64,000 bases of DNA from positions 513,199-577,198 of the forward strand of contig WBMW01005750.1 of the NCBI GenBank assembly GCA_013396635.1, read 5' to 3'. The translations under genes were made by a program, and so were the position numbers. Each line of letters opens with the position of its first letter. The stretch's first letter is position 1. Positions 1 through 9,963 of this stretch are shown here, one piece after another. The notes below the pieces were generated by a model. That model saw only the letters and a program-made list of their open reading frames with translations. It did not search any database and was not told the DNA's origin. This stretch comes from Penelope pileata (Eukaryota > Chordata > Aves > Galliformes > Cracidae).

Positions 1-721
1 TAGAGCAACATCAGCCAGGACTCTGTCTCCAGTACAAGGCTAATAAACATTGCCATAACAACACTGTAGTCTCCTGTACAAGCAAGATCACTGTGCTGTA
101 ATGTTTCTGGAAAAATCAGTGTATAAAAAAGGACATCTACTTTTGCTACAGTTCATTAAAAAGAACTGGAGAAAGAATACAAAAACATCTCATGATATAG
201 CTATAAAACATACTACTATACAAATTCAAGATTAAAGTCTTTTTTTTTTTTAAATGAGAAGCACACGAATAGCATACAACTGCCCAAAAAAAACAAAACC
301 AAGAATCAAACATCTCTTCAAACTATGGAATCTTTCCTTTTCTTAAGAACAAATGCATGCTATGGGTTACAGAAAGGATAATTTTTTTTTTTTAAGTTAA
401 AAAGTGAGAAAAAACATACATCATGTGCCAAGACATCTGTGGCTGGTGTAGGAATTGAAATATGGAAAGATGATACGCAAAGTAAGGAGTCTTTGCTCTT
501 GGCTACTGTCAATGGAAAGCTCAACTTGACTGTCACAAAGAACAAGCTGTCGCCAATCTCATCGCTGCTGGTGGTCCAAGGGCTGTTCAAACAATGGGTA
601 GGACCAACACGAGAAGGGAAGCAGAACCCAAAACGTGCTGGTTGATCTCATCCACCCTTGGTTCCCAATAACATCATTATGCAGCCTAACCAGAAGTCAG
701 AGCCACATTTGTGAGAGCCCT
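1..721. other. Intergenic sequence, nothing recognised
   Basis: AT-rich DNA with short A and T runs. The longest open frames here (about 70 codons) overlap on opposite strands, match no family I know and lack clear splice context. I see no gene. Confidence 0.6.
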
Positions 722-764
722 TAGGCACCCAATTCCTATTGATTTCAATGGGAATCAGGCTCCC
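722..764. repeat. Fold-back (imperfect inverted) repeat core of an old interspersed repeat
   Basis: The arms at 722-742 and 745-764 are imperfect reverse complements of each other, centred on ATTGATTTCAAT. This core, with flanking AGGCACC / CTCCCAAAT blocks, is one I recall as recurring in turtle, crocodile and bird DNA. The family name is not certain, so none is given. Flanking sequence to about 800 probably belongs to the same repeat. Confidence 0.5.
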
Positions 765-1466
765 AAATGCATTTCTCAGTCTGGGCTTTACTGCCTTTTG
801 TTCTCTGCTATTTCTGCCTCAATACCTTTCCAGGAGAAAGGAAGGGGGAAAATAATACGTGCACATCTTATGCGTGATTCATGTTCATTTTGCAAGGAGA
901 TCACCACAGAACCAGCACAAAAAGATATATCAAAAGATATACCACTAAGTTTGGATTCTAACAATGTGACAGCACTGGCTGGTTTCCAATACATTAGCGT
1001 AACTCTTTCAGAAACTCTGACAGCCTAGCCAAATATTAAGATTCCTAGTTCTCTGCCTCTTTCTTTCAGACATTTTTAAAAATTAAATTTGTCTCAAGTC
1101 TAACAGCTATTTTATATGCAAAATTTATTAGGATAAACTTGGGTATAGTTACCATGGCTGTCAAGCAGTTTGTTTTCAATGGAAGCTGCACAACTGTATT
1201 TAAGGTGACACTCTGTAGAATTATGTTCTGTTAGCATTCAGCCTCCTTTGTCAAAGGATATGATTGAAGAAAGCAGACAAATAGTATATGGCAGCTGTAA
1301 CCAAAATATAAACATGTCACATCTTGTTCTGAAACCCTGCATATTATTCAAGTTACTTTAAGAGTAAGAAGAGTTTAAAAATTTATTGCCTTCTAGGGTT
1401 GGTTTTTGGTCTTTTTTTTTTCCTTTCTGCCTGGCAATAGGACATCATTGCTGGCTTTATGAAGAT

Positions 1467-1467
1467 N
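1467..1467. other. Single ambiguous base (N)
   Basis: A lone N in otherwise clean sequence. It may be an uncalled base or a contig join closed with one N. No duplicated flanks are visible here, unlike the N's near 61,126-61,830. Confidence 0.9.
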
Positions 1468-1485
1468 GAAAACATTGCGTGGTTT

Positions 1486-1529
1486 AATAAAATCTCCCAT
1501 TAATTAAAAAAAAAAAAAAAAAAAAAAAA
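1486..1529 (+). repeat. AATAAA followed by a 24-base A run
   Basis: AATAAA lies at 1486-1491, and 14 bases later an uninterrupted run of 24 A's starts (1506-1529). This is the layout of the 3' end of a polyadenylated retrocopy. No recognisable coding body lies upstream and no target-site duplication was found, so a simple A tract is equally possible. Confidence 0.45.
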
Positions 1530-2090
1530 CTGTGCTAGAAATCAAGAAGGTCAAAGAAATCGGAGAATGCTAGCACATGCTGATTCTTGTTCTATAGTAT
1601 ATTAGCAGAAATGCATGCCAAAAATGGATTTCAGCCTAAGAAACTCTGATTTGGAGCAGAAATTCTTCCTGTTATAGAAACAGAGAGAACTGTGCAAAAT
1701 GATGAACAGTACTTCTAATATTTGAGTCCCTAAATTCTTCAATGGTTTATGGACGAACAACGACAGACACTACTTATTTTCGCATTCCACATGTCATCAT
1801 AGCTCTTCAGCAGTGACAGCTGACTGACAATTTACGTCCTTTTATATAAAGGAGACACAGCTACTGGTTGGACATCCCTGTTCCCAAGGGCAAAGAATTA
1901 GAAGAGTTCTTTCTTTCTATAACAAGGACTCAAAAAAGTAGGACTTAAAATGTCACCCAGTCCATTCCTGTGCTCTAAGACAGAACTGTAAGGTTTCATA
2001 CTTTATTTTGAGTCGGTATCTAAAAAATCCTGTATTTGGTAAATAGAAGACATGAGCGAAATCAAACCTTCCCCACTCCAGGTTCCCACC

Positions 2091-2330
2091 TGTTATGGTC
2101 TTGACTGGGACAGAGTTAATTATCTTCATAGAGGCTCATATATGCTATTTTTGATTTTTGATAAAATAGCGTTGATAACACACCAATGTTTTCATTGCAT
2201 TAGAGCAGTGCTTGCACAGAGCCAAGGACTTTTCTGTTTCTTGTGCTGCCCTACCAGTGAGGAGCTGGGGGTGCCGAGCAGCAGGAAGGGGACACAGGCA
2301 GGGCAGCTGACCCCAACCCACAAAAGGGAT
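2091..2330 (+). mobile_element. Avian endogenous retrovirus LTR fragment (solo, decayed)
   Basis: The segment starts with TGTTATGGTC and keeps, in order, several blocks I recognise from a widespread bird LTR: GACAGAGTTAATTATCTTC, GTTGATAACACACCAATG, a CAAGGACTTTTC block, and GGACACAGGCAGGGCAGCTG near the right side. The usual 3' part (with the promoter region) is missing because the element stops at about 2330, where CR1-derived sequence begins. No internal viral genes are present. Class (ERVK or ERVL) cannot be decided by eye. Confidence 0.65.
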
Positions 2331-2477
2331 GTATGTCCCCTTCTTAACAGAGGGCAACTCCCCACCCTTCCTACCTTGTCTATCCCTTCTAAAAAGCTTG
2401 TAGCCCTCAACCACAGTATTGTATTCCAGTTGCGTGATTCATCCCACCACATTTCTGTAATAGCAATGAGGTCATAA
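2331..2477 (-). mobile_element. CR1 LINE ORF2 endonuclease fragment, frameshifted
   Basis: Read on the minus strand from 2477 downwards, the translation shows the CR1 apurinic endonuclease signature: YDLIAITE, then WWDES-NW, and after a frameshift GYKLFRRDRQGR followed by a glycine-rich stretch and VKKG. It is a broken remnant of the endonuclease domain only, joined directly to the LTR fragment on its left. Both strands carry overlapping open frames here, but these are shadows of the repeat. Confidence 0.75.
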
Positions 2478-3942
2478 TGGTAAATAAATCAGAACAGATC
2501 ACAACAATGTTCTGATAAAACAACAGAAAATATTTGCTTCACTTTCTACAAAAATGTTGTACCAAAGTACAGATATCAGATATACCAACTGACATGTCCA
2601 TCTTGCAGGTAAGCAAACATTCCTTTCTCACTAATGAATAATGGAAGCTAATTTTGTTTATCCTATCAGATGATAAAAATGTAACCTGAATAACTGGATG
2701 CTTTGTCTTTTTCCTGAAGACAATGTGATTTTAAGCCTGTTCATGTACAACATGCAGAATTAATTTGTTTTTCTTCAAATAGATTTATATTTTGTTGCCG
2801 CAACTCTGATGGCTTCTGTATACCAAAAAGCCCAGAGCATATAATAAATTTAAAGTTAAGCACATTTTCAGAAGCATTCTCCTGTTCAGTCATCACTAAG
2901 AACAAAATGCTGGCTCTTTGTTTAAGAGGAAATATCACAAATACCATAAGCAATCAAGTTCCCAAAATGGCAGCTGGCAGGAGCAGAAAATATGCTTTCA
3001 CTGATGCAAAGACCAAGATCTTAATCCAGATAGGCAAATGAAATAATTTTCACTAGCTATGGCTGCACCAGAAATTTTTTTTCCCCCTTTATACCTTCCT
3101 TTCCTTTCTGTTGTAATTGTTTTCTTGATGCTCACTCTTGTCATTTCAGTTTTCGAAGTTCTTTCTATAATTCCAGTTCACCTCACCTTCAGATCAGCCT
3201 AGAACTCACCTTCTACCTACTCTTAAATCATTTTGTTCAACAAAACAGCTGAGGAGAAACAGCCTCAAAAAAAATAAAAGGTGCTGAAATAGTTTCAAGT
3301 TAAGTTCCCTTTTGCGCAGCAGCAGGGAATTTGAGATGTTTCTGATGCTGGAACAGGTGACCAGAAAACTAGTTAAAAGTTTTTTTTATTTTATCAAAAC
3401 AAATTAAGCATTGATAGTTTTGCTTTATCATTGAAAAACAGGATTTACACAAGGCAGCATGGTTTTGTTTACTGTTTGAAAAGTTGTTTGAAAAATGTTT
3501 GAAAGTTCTCCTCACCAGAAGAATCAGTATCACGGTTAATGAGTGACACCTGACTACTTTAGTCAATTTGCAGCTCACTTCTATGTAAGATTGCCATTAA
3601 AATTATAGAAATAATCCTACTAAATATGCCAGCGATCCTCCTCTTCTGTTGTTTCCATGAGCACTTGTTCAAAAGAAAAAAAAAAATCCTTCAAAGGAGG
3701 TTAAGAAGCCCTGAAGCGACAAATTCTAGAGCAGTTTGTCCATATGGGAATCTTCTTTTTCATTACAGAGAATATTTACTTTTACATTGAATTTTTCAGA
3801 CTTGATTTCAGTTATTCTAGATTTCTTCATCTATATCCATGTAGCAAGACATATTATGGAAAACAGATAGGAGAATTTTGAGAATGAAAAGCTTAGTTTA
3901 TAAGATGCCCACATTTACTAAGCAAAGCCCTTCCAAAATACA
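2478..3942. other. Intergenic sequence, nothing recognised
   Basis: AT-rich DNA with no coding, RNA or repeat signature that I can support. Confidence 0.55.
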
Positions 3943-4350
3943 GATCATATAATCATTTAGGTTAGGAAAGACCTTCAAGACCAACCAGTTAAGCTAACCT
4001 ATGAAGTTCCATCACTAGACCATGGCTCCTGGTGCCACATCACACATCTTTTAAATACCTCCAGGGATGGGGTACCATCACCTCCCTGAGCAGCCCATTC
4101 CAATGCCTAGCCACCCTCTCCATGAAGAAATTCTTACTAATGTTCAGTACAGCCCTCCCCTGGTACAACTTGTGACCATCCTAATACCCATCACCTGAGA
4201 AAAGAGATTGACACTCCCCTTGTTGCAACCTCCTTTCAGGTGGTTGTAGAGAGCCATGTGGTCTCCCCTCACCCTCCTCCAGACTAAACAGCTCCAGTTC
4301 TCTCAGCTGCTCCCCATAAATGTTCTTTTCCAGTCCCTTCACCTTCTAGT
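3943..4350 (-). mobile_element. CR1 LINE 3' end (5'-truncated copy)
   Basis: The left edge ATCATATAATCAT is the reverse complement of the CR1 terminal octamer repeat (ATTCTATG type). It is followed by the reverse complement of the CR1 3' region: TTAGGAAAGACCTTCAAGA, then CCACCCTCTCCATGAAGAA, then CTCCTCCAGACTAAACAGC and CTCCAGTTCTCTCAGC. The element therefore lies on the minus strand with its 3' end at about 3943. The inner boundary is fuzzy because similarity fades after about 4345. Divergence is moderate, so it is an old copy. Confidence 0.88.
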
Positions 4351-7300
4351 CCTTTCACGCCTTTAATGTTGCATATCTCCCTAGGATGAGCTGTACTTTA
4401 ACATAGGACCGATGGGGCTTTCACAGATGTCACTGTACAGTGCCGTATGTCTTTCTACATCAGAATAACAGAGACAACATCGTATTTCAAAAGAGTGCCT
4501 TGTCTGTACATGTTTGAAGACAGAACTTGTGTGAAAGAAAAAAACTTATGCAAGTTTTCCATGCTGTGCAGTTTTATAGGAAGTGTTCAAAGATGCATGT
4601 ATTTGATATATGCCATTAGGATAAATACTCAGCCAAGCTATTCAGAGAAACTGTCTGGAACTGGAATAACAGCAATGAAGGCTGCTGCAGCATCAATGGA
4701 GCATTAAAATAAATGATACATAAAATGCAAATAAAACATTAAAAACGTACAGCAATTAACAGACTTTTTGTTGTTGTTGTTGCTTTTGACTATTGGAGTA
4801 TAAACAACTATCACAGAAGTTACAGTATTCTTTTAATGGTCCAGCCCTTCCTCATAGTGACACAGGGACAAATTTCTTTCTGCTAGCAACAGTTATCCCC
4901 CTAAAAACTTCCTTACTGCCAGCATAACCTGACCACTATAGAAAGAAGCAGATAAAGAAAGAAAAACCAGAAGGGAAACTGAGAAACGAAGAATTTTTGT
5001 AAAAGCAAGGTGAAACAATGTATACTGTATATGTATTTTAACCCACTCCCAAGTTCTTTACACATTTGATTCCTTTTAAGCTCTGAACTTAGAAATCAGG
5101 CCACAAGCAACACTCTGTTCCTCAAGAACCATTCCTTGCTTGCAGATCTTGCTACACATTTCCTCTGTTCTCTCTTCTCTTTTCTGTCCAGCCGTTGTGC
5201 CTCATTCTAGCTTTCTGGGGATTAACTGTCTCCCTCAGCAGTTCTTTGCTGAGGACAAAGTCATTGCACCGTTTGCTTTGATTCTGGTCCTTCAGTAGGA
5301 TGAGAGAACTGAGTCTTTTTTCTATCAGCTGCATTTTTAACACCTCAGTGAAGACCTGCTCTGTTAGCACTCTGCAGGGCAATCCAGCTACCTACTACTG
5401 CTTGAAATTGCTTGGTGTATGGTCACTCTTACACAATGTCAATTCATTCACACAAATACTAATTACTCTGATGCCCTAACAACCCACTGTCTCTCTCCTG
5501 ACCCTTGAAAAATCTATTTGGAAACAAATCTGTAGGAAAACGTTGCTAACCGTGACACAAATTTTGCTCCCAGCTTCACGAGTTGTCTTCATGCACATTG
5601 AAATTCTGATTCTGTTGTTGGCTCATGCTGCAGAATCATAAATATTTAGGAGAAAAGTAGACAAAAGTATATTTCATAAAACATTACTCAAAAGGAGAAT
5701 ACCTGAAAGCACGGTTTCTTTAAATCACTTCACATTTGAAACTGCATTCAGTATTTTACAAGTCTATTCGCTCAGAAATTCAGTGAGCTAATATACTGCA
5801 CATCAGGTTACAGCTCATAAGGTGGCAAATGCTAAACTGTTAGACATAAGATCTCTTCAGGTATCTGCCAAGAGAGCAATATTGTGGTTTCATCTGTAGA
5901 AGTATATGGCCCCTAACATGAGCATGAATTTTACAGTACCCTTAGATATGGGACAGAAGCAGTTTCTATGTGTGAATCAAAATCACTGTAACAGACAAGA
6001 TGGTAAAATAACTTATCCTACTTTAAAATAAACTAACATCTCCGTATAATGCATGCACATATTTAAAAACTGTTTAGGACAGGTAGTGTCAGCATAAAAT
6101 TGAAGTATGTACAGCAAAGTACAGGAACGATGTGTTCATTCTCTGCTCATTCCTTTTTATTATATAAAAGGCCTGTACATTGAGTTCAGCTGAGGACAAA
6201 TGGAGTGGCAGACATTACTTCATAGTTAAATGGGACTGCTCCACTGTTGTTGAACAGAAAGATGTACAATTGTAGTCCACAGAAATACAATTAGCTTGCA
6301 ATTTTGCAGTGCTCTGGAATGGAACAGTCTTATGATCTCTAGTGCTGGGGAAATGCTCACATACCATACTCATGGTACTCTTAAAATCATAATCCCAATT
6401 CCACAATTGAACCTTAGTTAAAAGTCCATCTGGCAGTAGTCCAGGCATAAATATGACAAAAAACTGATGCAAAGGGGGGTAATACTTTTCTTTTAGCTGT
6501 TTTTTTTTTTGTTGTAGTTGTTGGGGTTTTTTTTGTTGTTTTTTTTTTGTTTGTTTTTTTGAGAAGTCATTGAGATGACAAATCAGGAAAGGAAGGAGGG
6601 GATTTATATTTACTGAATTTTAATTTGTGTGTTTGGTTTCATTTAGATTGGATTCATTTGGATTCTGGTGCATCTCTAGAAATTGTCTGCATTTATGTCA
6701 ACAATTCTGTTCTTACCATCAGAGGAAAACTAGTATCCAGTTGCACACTGAGTATCCAATTGCAAAATCTGGTTCAAGCCACATTCCAAAACAAGTATTT
6801 TCACTGCAATACGCAATTTCAAAAGGCATGTCACCACTTGGACTAGTGACAAATTTGCAGCTGCAAATGCAACCGATCTTTAAGCATTTTGATAATCAGG
6901 ATATTAATTGTGAAGCCTATGCCTTCTAACCATCTAATCTTGATTCATCCTCCATCAAATCCTAAATGCTATTCGCAAGTTAATATCTTCATTTCTATTA
7001 AGATTCAAATGACAAGATCTGTAGCAAAGTGCTGCCTTGGCAAGTCTTTCCTATAAAGATTCCCTCTAATAGTAGCAAAATCTAAGCATACGCTTTTAAT
7101 CCATGAGCTCTGTAGCGTCTCTCTCTAAGGAAGGTGCAATAAACGATGAATCACAGAGATCAGGTCCTTTATTGCCTTCAGAACCAAGGAGGCTGTTTGT
7201 GATAAGCTTTATGCTTCCAGTGATACACTGCTATTGTCAGAGTTTTCTCTATGCATTTAAAGATCCTGTATTGCAACAAAAATAGTAAGAGTTGGGCTAA

Positions 7301-9280
7301 AGAAATAATACACAAATCAAAAGAAGCCACACCCTTTTCAATATTTGGTCTTTGATGCCCTGTCATAATTTTATTTTATAGCCAGTTTTAATAAAAATAA
7401 GAGTTGCCCCAGAGTTGTACTTTAGTACAGAATTTACATAAAGTTTAAGGACCAAGACATTTCCATTAAAAAAAACAGTTCTTTTGTTTACCTACAATTT
7501 GACCACAGTGAAAATCTTAAGTACTTATTCAGATTGACCAATTATTTAAAAAATATTATTCATTCCATCAGAAATGTTACTCACTAAAAGCACTAAAAGC
7601 AGTAATTACTCATTAAAATCAGGTTCCAAGCAACAATGAAAAGGAAGCTTTTAAAACCAAGTTTTAGCACTGATGAGATGCATAGAAGCTGAAATAAAAG
7701 CTGAAACTTCTCTATAGTGCCACATGATGTATTGAGAGTAAGACAGACTCAGCACCACCGCTGAAAATTTACTTGCAACACCCACAGAAACATAAGGGAT
7801 CTTTGAGATAAAGCTGGAAATGCTATTTTAAGAAACATTAGGACAACTAGGGAGCTACAATGTCACAACAAGTCATCTAAGATTTTATGAACAGTTGTAT
7901 CTAATTAGGTCACTGAAGTTACAAACTTGCACAAGTATGATACAGGTTTGGAATTTGTTGAACTAATTTAATTTAATAAGGCAACAAAATGAAGTACTAC
8001 AGCAAAAGCTTAAAAAAAAAAAAGCACCCTTCAGGCAACTGAAAATATGATTACAATACGGTGAAACTGCTACAAGCTACAGACTGAAGAGATATAGTCT
8101 ATCAGTACAGAGAGATCAAGAAAATCCTAAATCAATGAGACTTTCCTCTTCATGAGAAAGCCTTGATCACCACAGAGAACATTTTTTCCCCTATGGAGGA
8201 GTCTGAAAGAGTTGGCCTTGTTCCTAAACCCAGGAAACAGCATCCTTCAGTAGAACAATGGACAAACCAACTCTTAATGTGATTCAGCTTTAGAAGCAGT
8301 AACAATGCAGAAGGTATAAATTTACAGCATACTTACAAACACCACTCCCATCAGTATCTTAATAGTGGTCATCACAAGACTAGTAGAACCAGAATCCCAT
8401 TAAACTGAAAGAAGCAAAGCCGTTATCATGAATCTCAATAAGGAGTTGTGTTTCAGAATCAAACACCCCAGGCTTTGAACTGAAACTGCCCGTATGCGTT
8501 GTTTCCTAGGACATAGTCCAATAACCATTTACGCAGCTTCTATTGGAAGCAAGTAGTAGTTGTAATAATATAACAACTGACACTGAACTTACTACCTCTG
8601 GAGGAACACTTAGCTTTATTCTGTATAGCTGCATTTTTTCTCTCATTTATTTTCCTAAAATTTAGAAGAAACATTTTAAATTACTATCCAGAAAACTTCT
8701 GCACTAGTGAATGCACTCTGAAGACTGCACATCTACCTGCATGTGTGTATTGGACTCCACACTAGTTGCATGAGAGGAAACAACTTCATGAAAGCAAACA
8801 GACACCTTTCCACAGATACTTATCAAAATGTGCAATTTAAATAGTAAATATGGACTGTGCCATAAAGAAAAGCAACTTATTCAGAGCACTCTCCCATGAG
8901 TTAGAGAAACAACTAGAAGCTCCCCACTTGGATCCTACTGATTTGGAGCTTCACTGGGTCTCAATCCTCTGACAACCCACCCTTTTCTCAAGCACAAGTC
9001 CTATCTCAGAGGATCTGGAAAGTTCTCCAGAGACAATATATCAAAATAAATGCAATCCCTCAATAAAGTTTCCCTCTCTGGGACAAAGGCTCTAACACCA
9101 ATTTTGTTAGACACTTTTTCCCACATTAATGTAATTTTATTGTAATCACGCAGGGAAAACATTCCACCTGCACAGAAGCTGAGCAGCAGAAACCCCAATC
9201 ACATGGAAATCACCAGGCTAAAATCCAAAGCCTCCACAGTGACTCCCTCTTGCTATCAACATGCAACTTAAGTGCTACAT
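4351..9280. other. Intergenic sequence with only simple repeats
   Basis: About 4.9 kb of AT-rich DNA without a recognisable exon or dispersed repeat. Simple sequence includes (TTG)5 at 4768-4782 and a T/G-rich tract at 6499-6560. Open frames are short and of chance size. Confidence 0.55.
6499..6560. repeat. T/G-rich low-complexity tract
   Basis: Runs of T broken by G and GTTG units, with almost no A or C. Low-complexity DNA. Confidence 0.85.
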
Positions 9281-9452
9281 CAGGCATGTCCAACCCACAG
9301 GCCACATACAGCCCAGCACAGCTCCTACCGCAGCCCACCCCCTGCTGCCCCAGGCCATCGTGGCAGCCGTGGCCTGGCCCCACACGCACCGCCTGGCAAC
9401 CAGCACCATCTGAGCAGAGGCCAGGATCCACGGAGGGCACAGTGCAGCGCTA
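9281..9452 (+). mobile_element. Probable left end of a hAT (Charlie-type) DNA transposon
   Basis: The segment opens with CAGGCATGTCCAACCCACAG followed by GGCCACATACAGCCCAG. This resembles the terminal inverted repeat of Charlie-type hAT elements, which start CAG and carry GTCCAACC and GGCC-GC-GCGGCCC blocks. It is markedly GC-richer than its surroundings and stands directly before the transposase remnant at 9462. No matching right terminus was found. Confidence 0.5.
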
Positions 9453-9461
9453 ACTCAAGTT

Positions 9462-9963
9462 ATGACAAATAATTTTATGTATTTTGATACACTGGCTAAA
9501 CACAGTCCTTTGAACAGTGGAAAAATATGCACCCTTGCTTTCTGTTTTGATAAAGGAATTTGAGACTAGGTTTCAAGATTACCAAAAATATCATCTTTTT
9601 TTAGTATATTTGTGACTCCATTTTCAGTCAAAGGAAACACATTACCTGCAAATTTTCAAATGTATGTATATGTATATATATGTACATATATGTATGAACG
9701 TATAGAGTTGCAAATAGATACTCAACTCAAAGAAAAATTTGATCATGTCACTCCCCTAGACTTTTGTAAGACTCGTCTTACCAAAGAAGTATCCCTTGTG
9801 TCACAATCACACCTTATTAACATCATTGCTTTTTGGCAGTATGTACATTTGTGATCAACTGTTTTCAAGGATGAAACATAGGAAGAATAAAATTTCACCA
9901 AAAGTATCTGACAAACACCTTGAGAACTCATTAATTGCAACCACTGGCATCAAAACAGAATGA
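9462..9963 (+). pseudogene. hAT (Charlie-like) transposase C-terminal remnant
   Basis: Four consecutive blocks read on the + strand in shifting frames. They are NNFMYFDTLAKHSP from 9468; KEFETRFQDYQK from 9553; TPFSV with LPANFQM and, after an insertion, LKEKFDHV with FCKTRLTKE (9612-9790); and YICDQLFSRMKHRKNKIS followed by SDKHLENSL and IATTGIK, ending in TGA at 9961-9963. The order matches the C-terminal hAT transposase region, including the dimerisation segment, as I remember it from GTF2IRD2 and related domesticated Charlie8-type proteins. There are at least three frame changes plus an internal stop, so it cannot encode a working transposase. A TATG-type microsatellite at 9661-9695 lies inside it. 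Confidence 0.8.
9661..9695. repeat. TATG/TATA microsatellite inside the transposase remnant
   Basis: Alternating TATG, TATA and TACA units. It interrupts the transposase similarity between LPANFQM and the next block and keeps the frame, adding about a dozen Y/V/C/I/M-rich codons. Confidence 0.85.

Noticed and set aside
2052..2477. 141-codon plus-strand frame near the left end
   Set aside because: It is the antisense shadow of the CR1 endonuclease fragment and the LTR.
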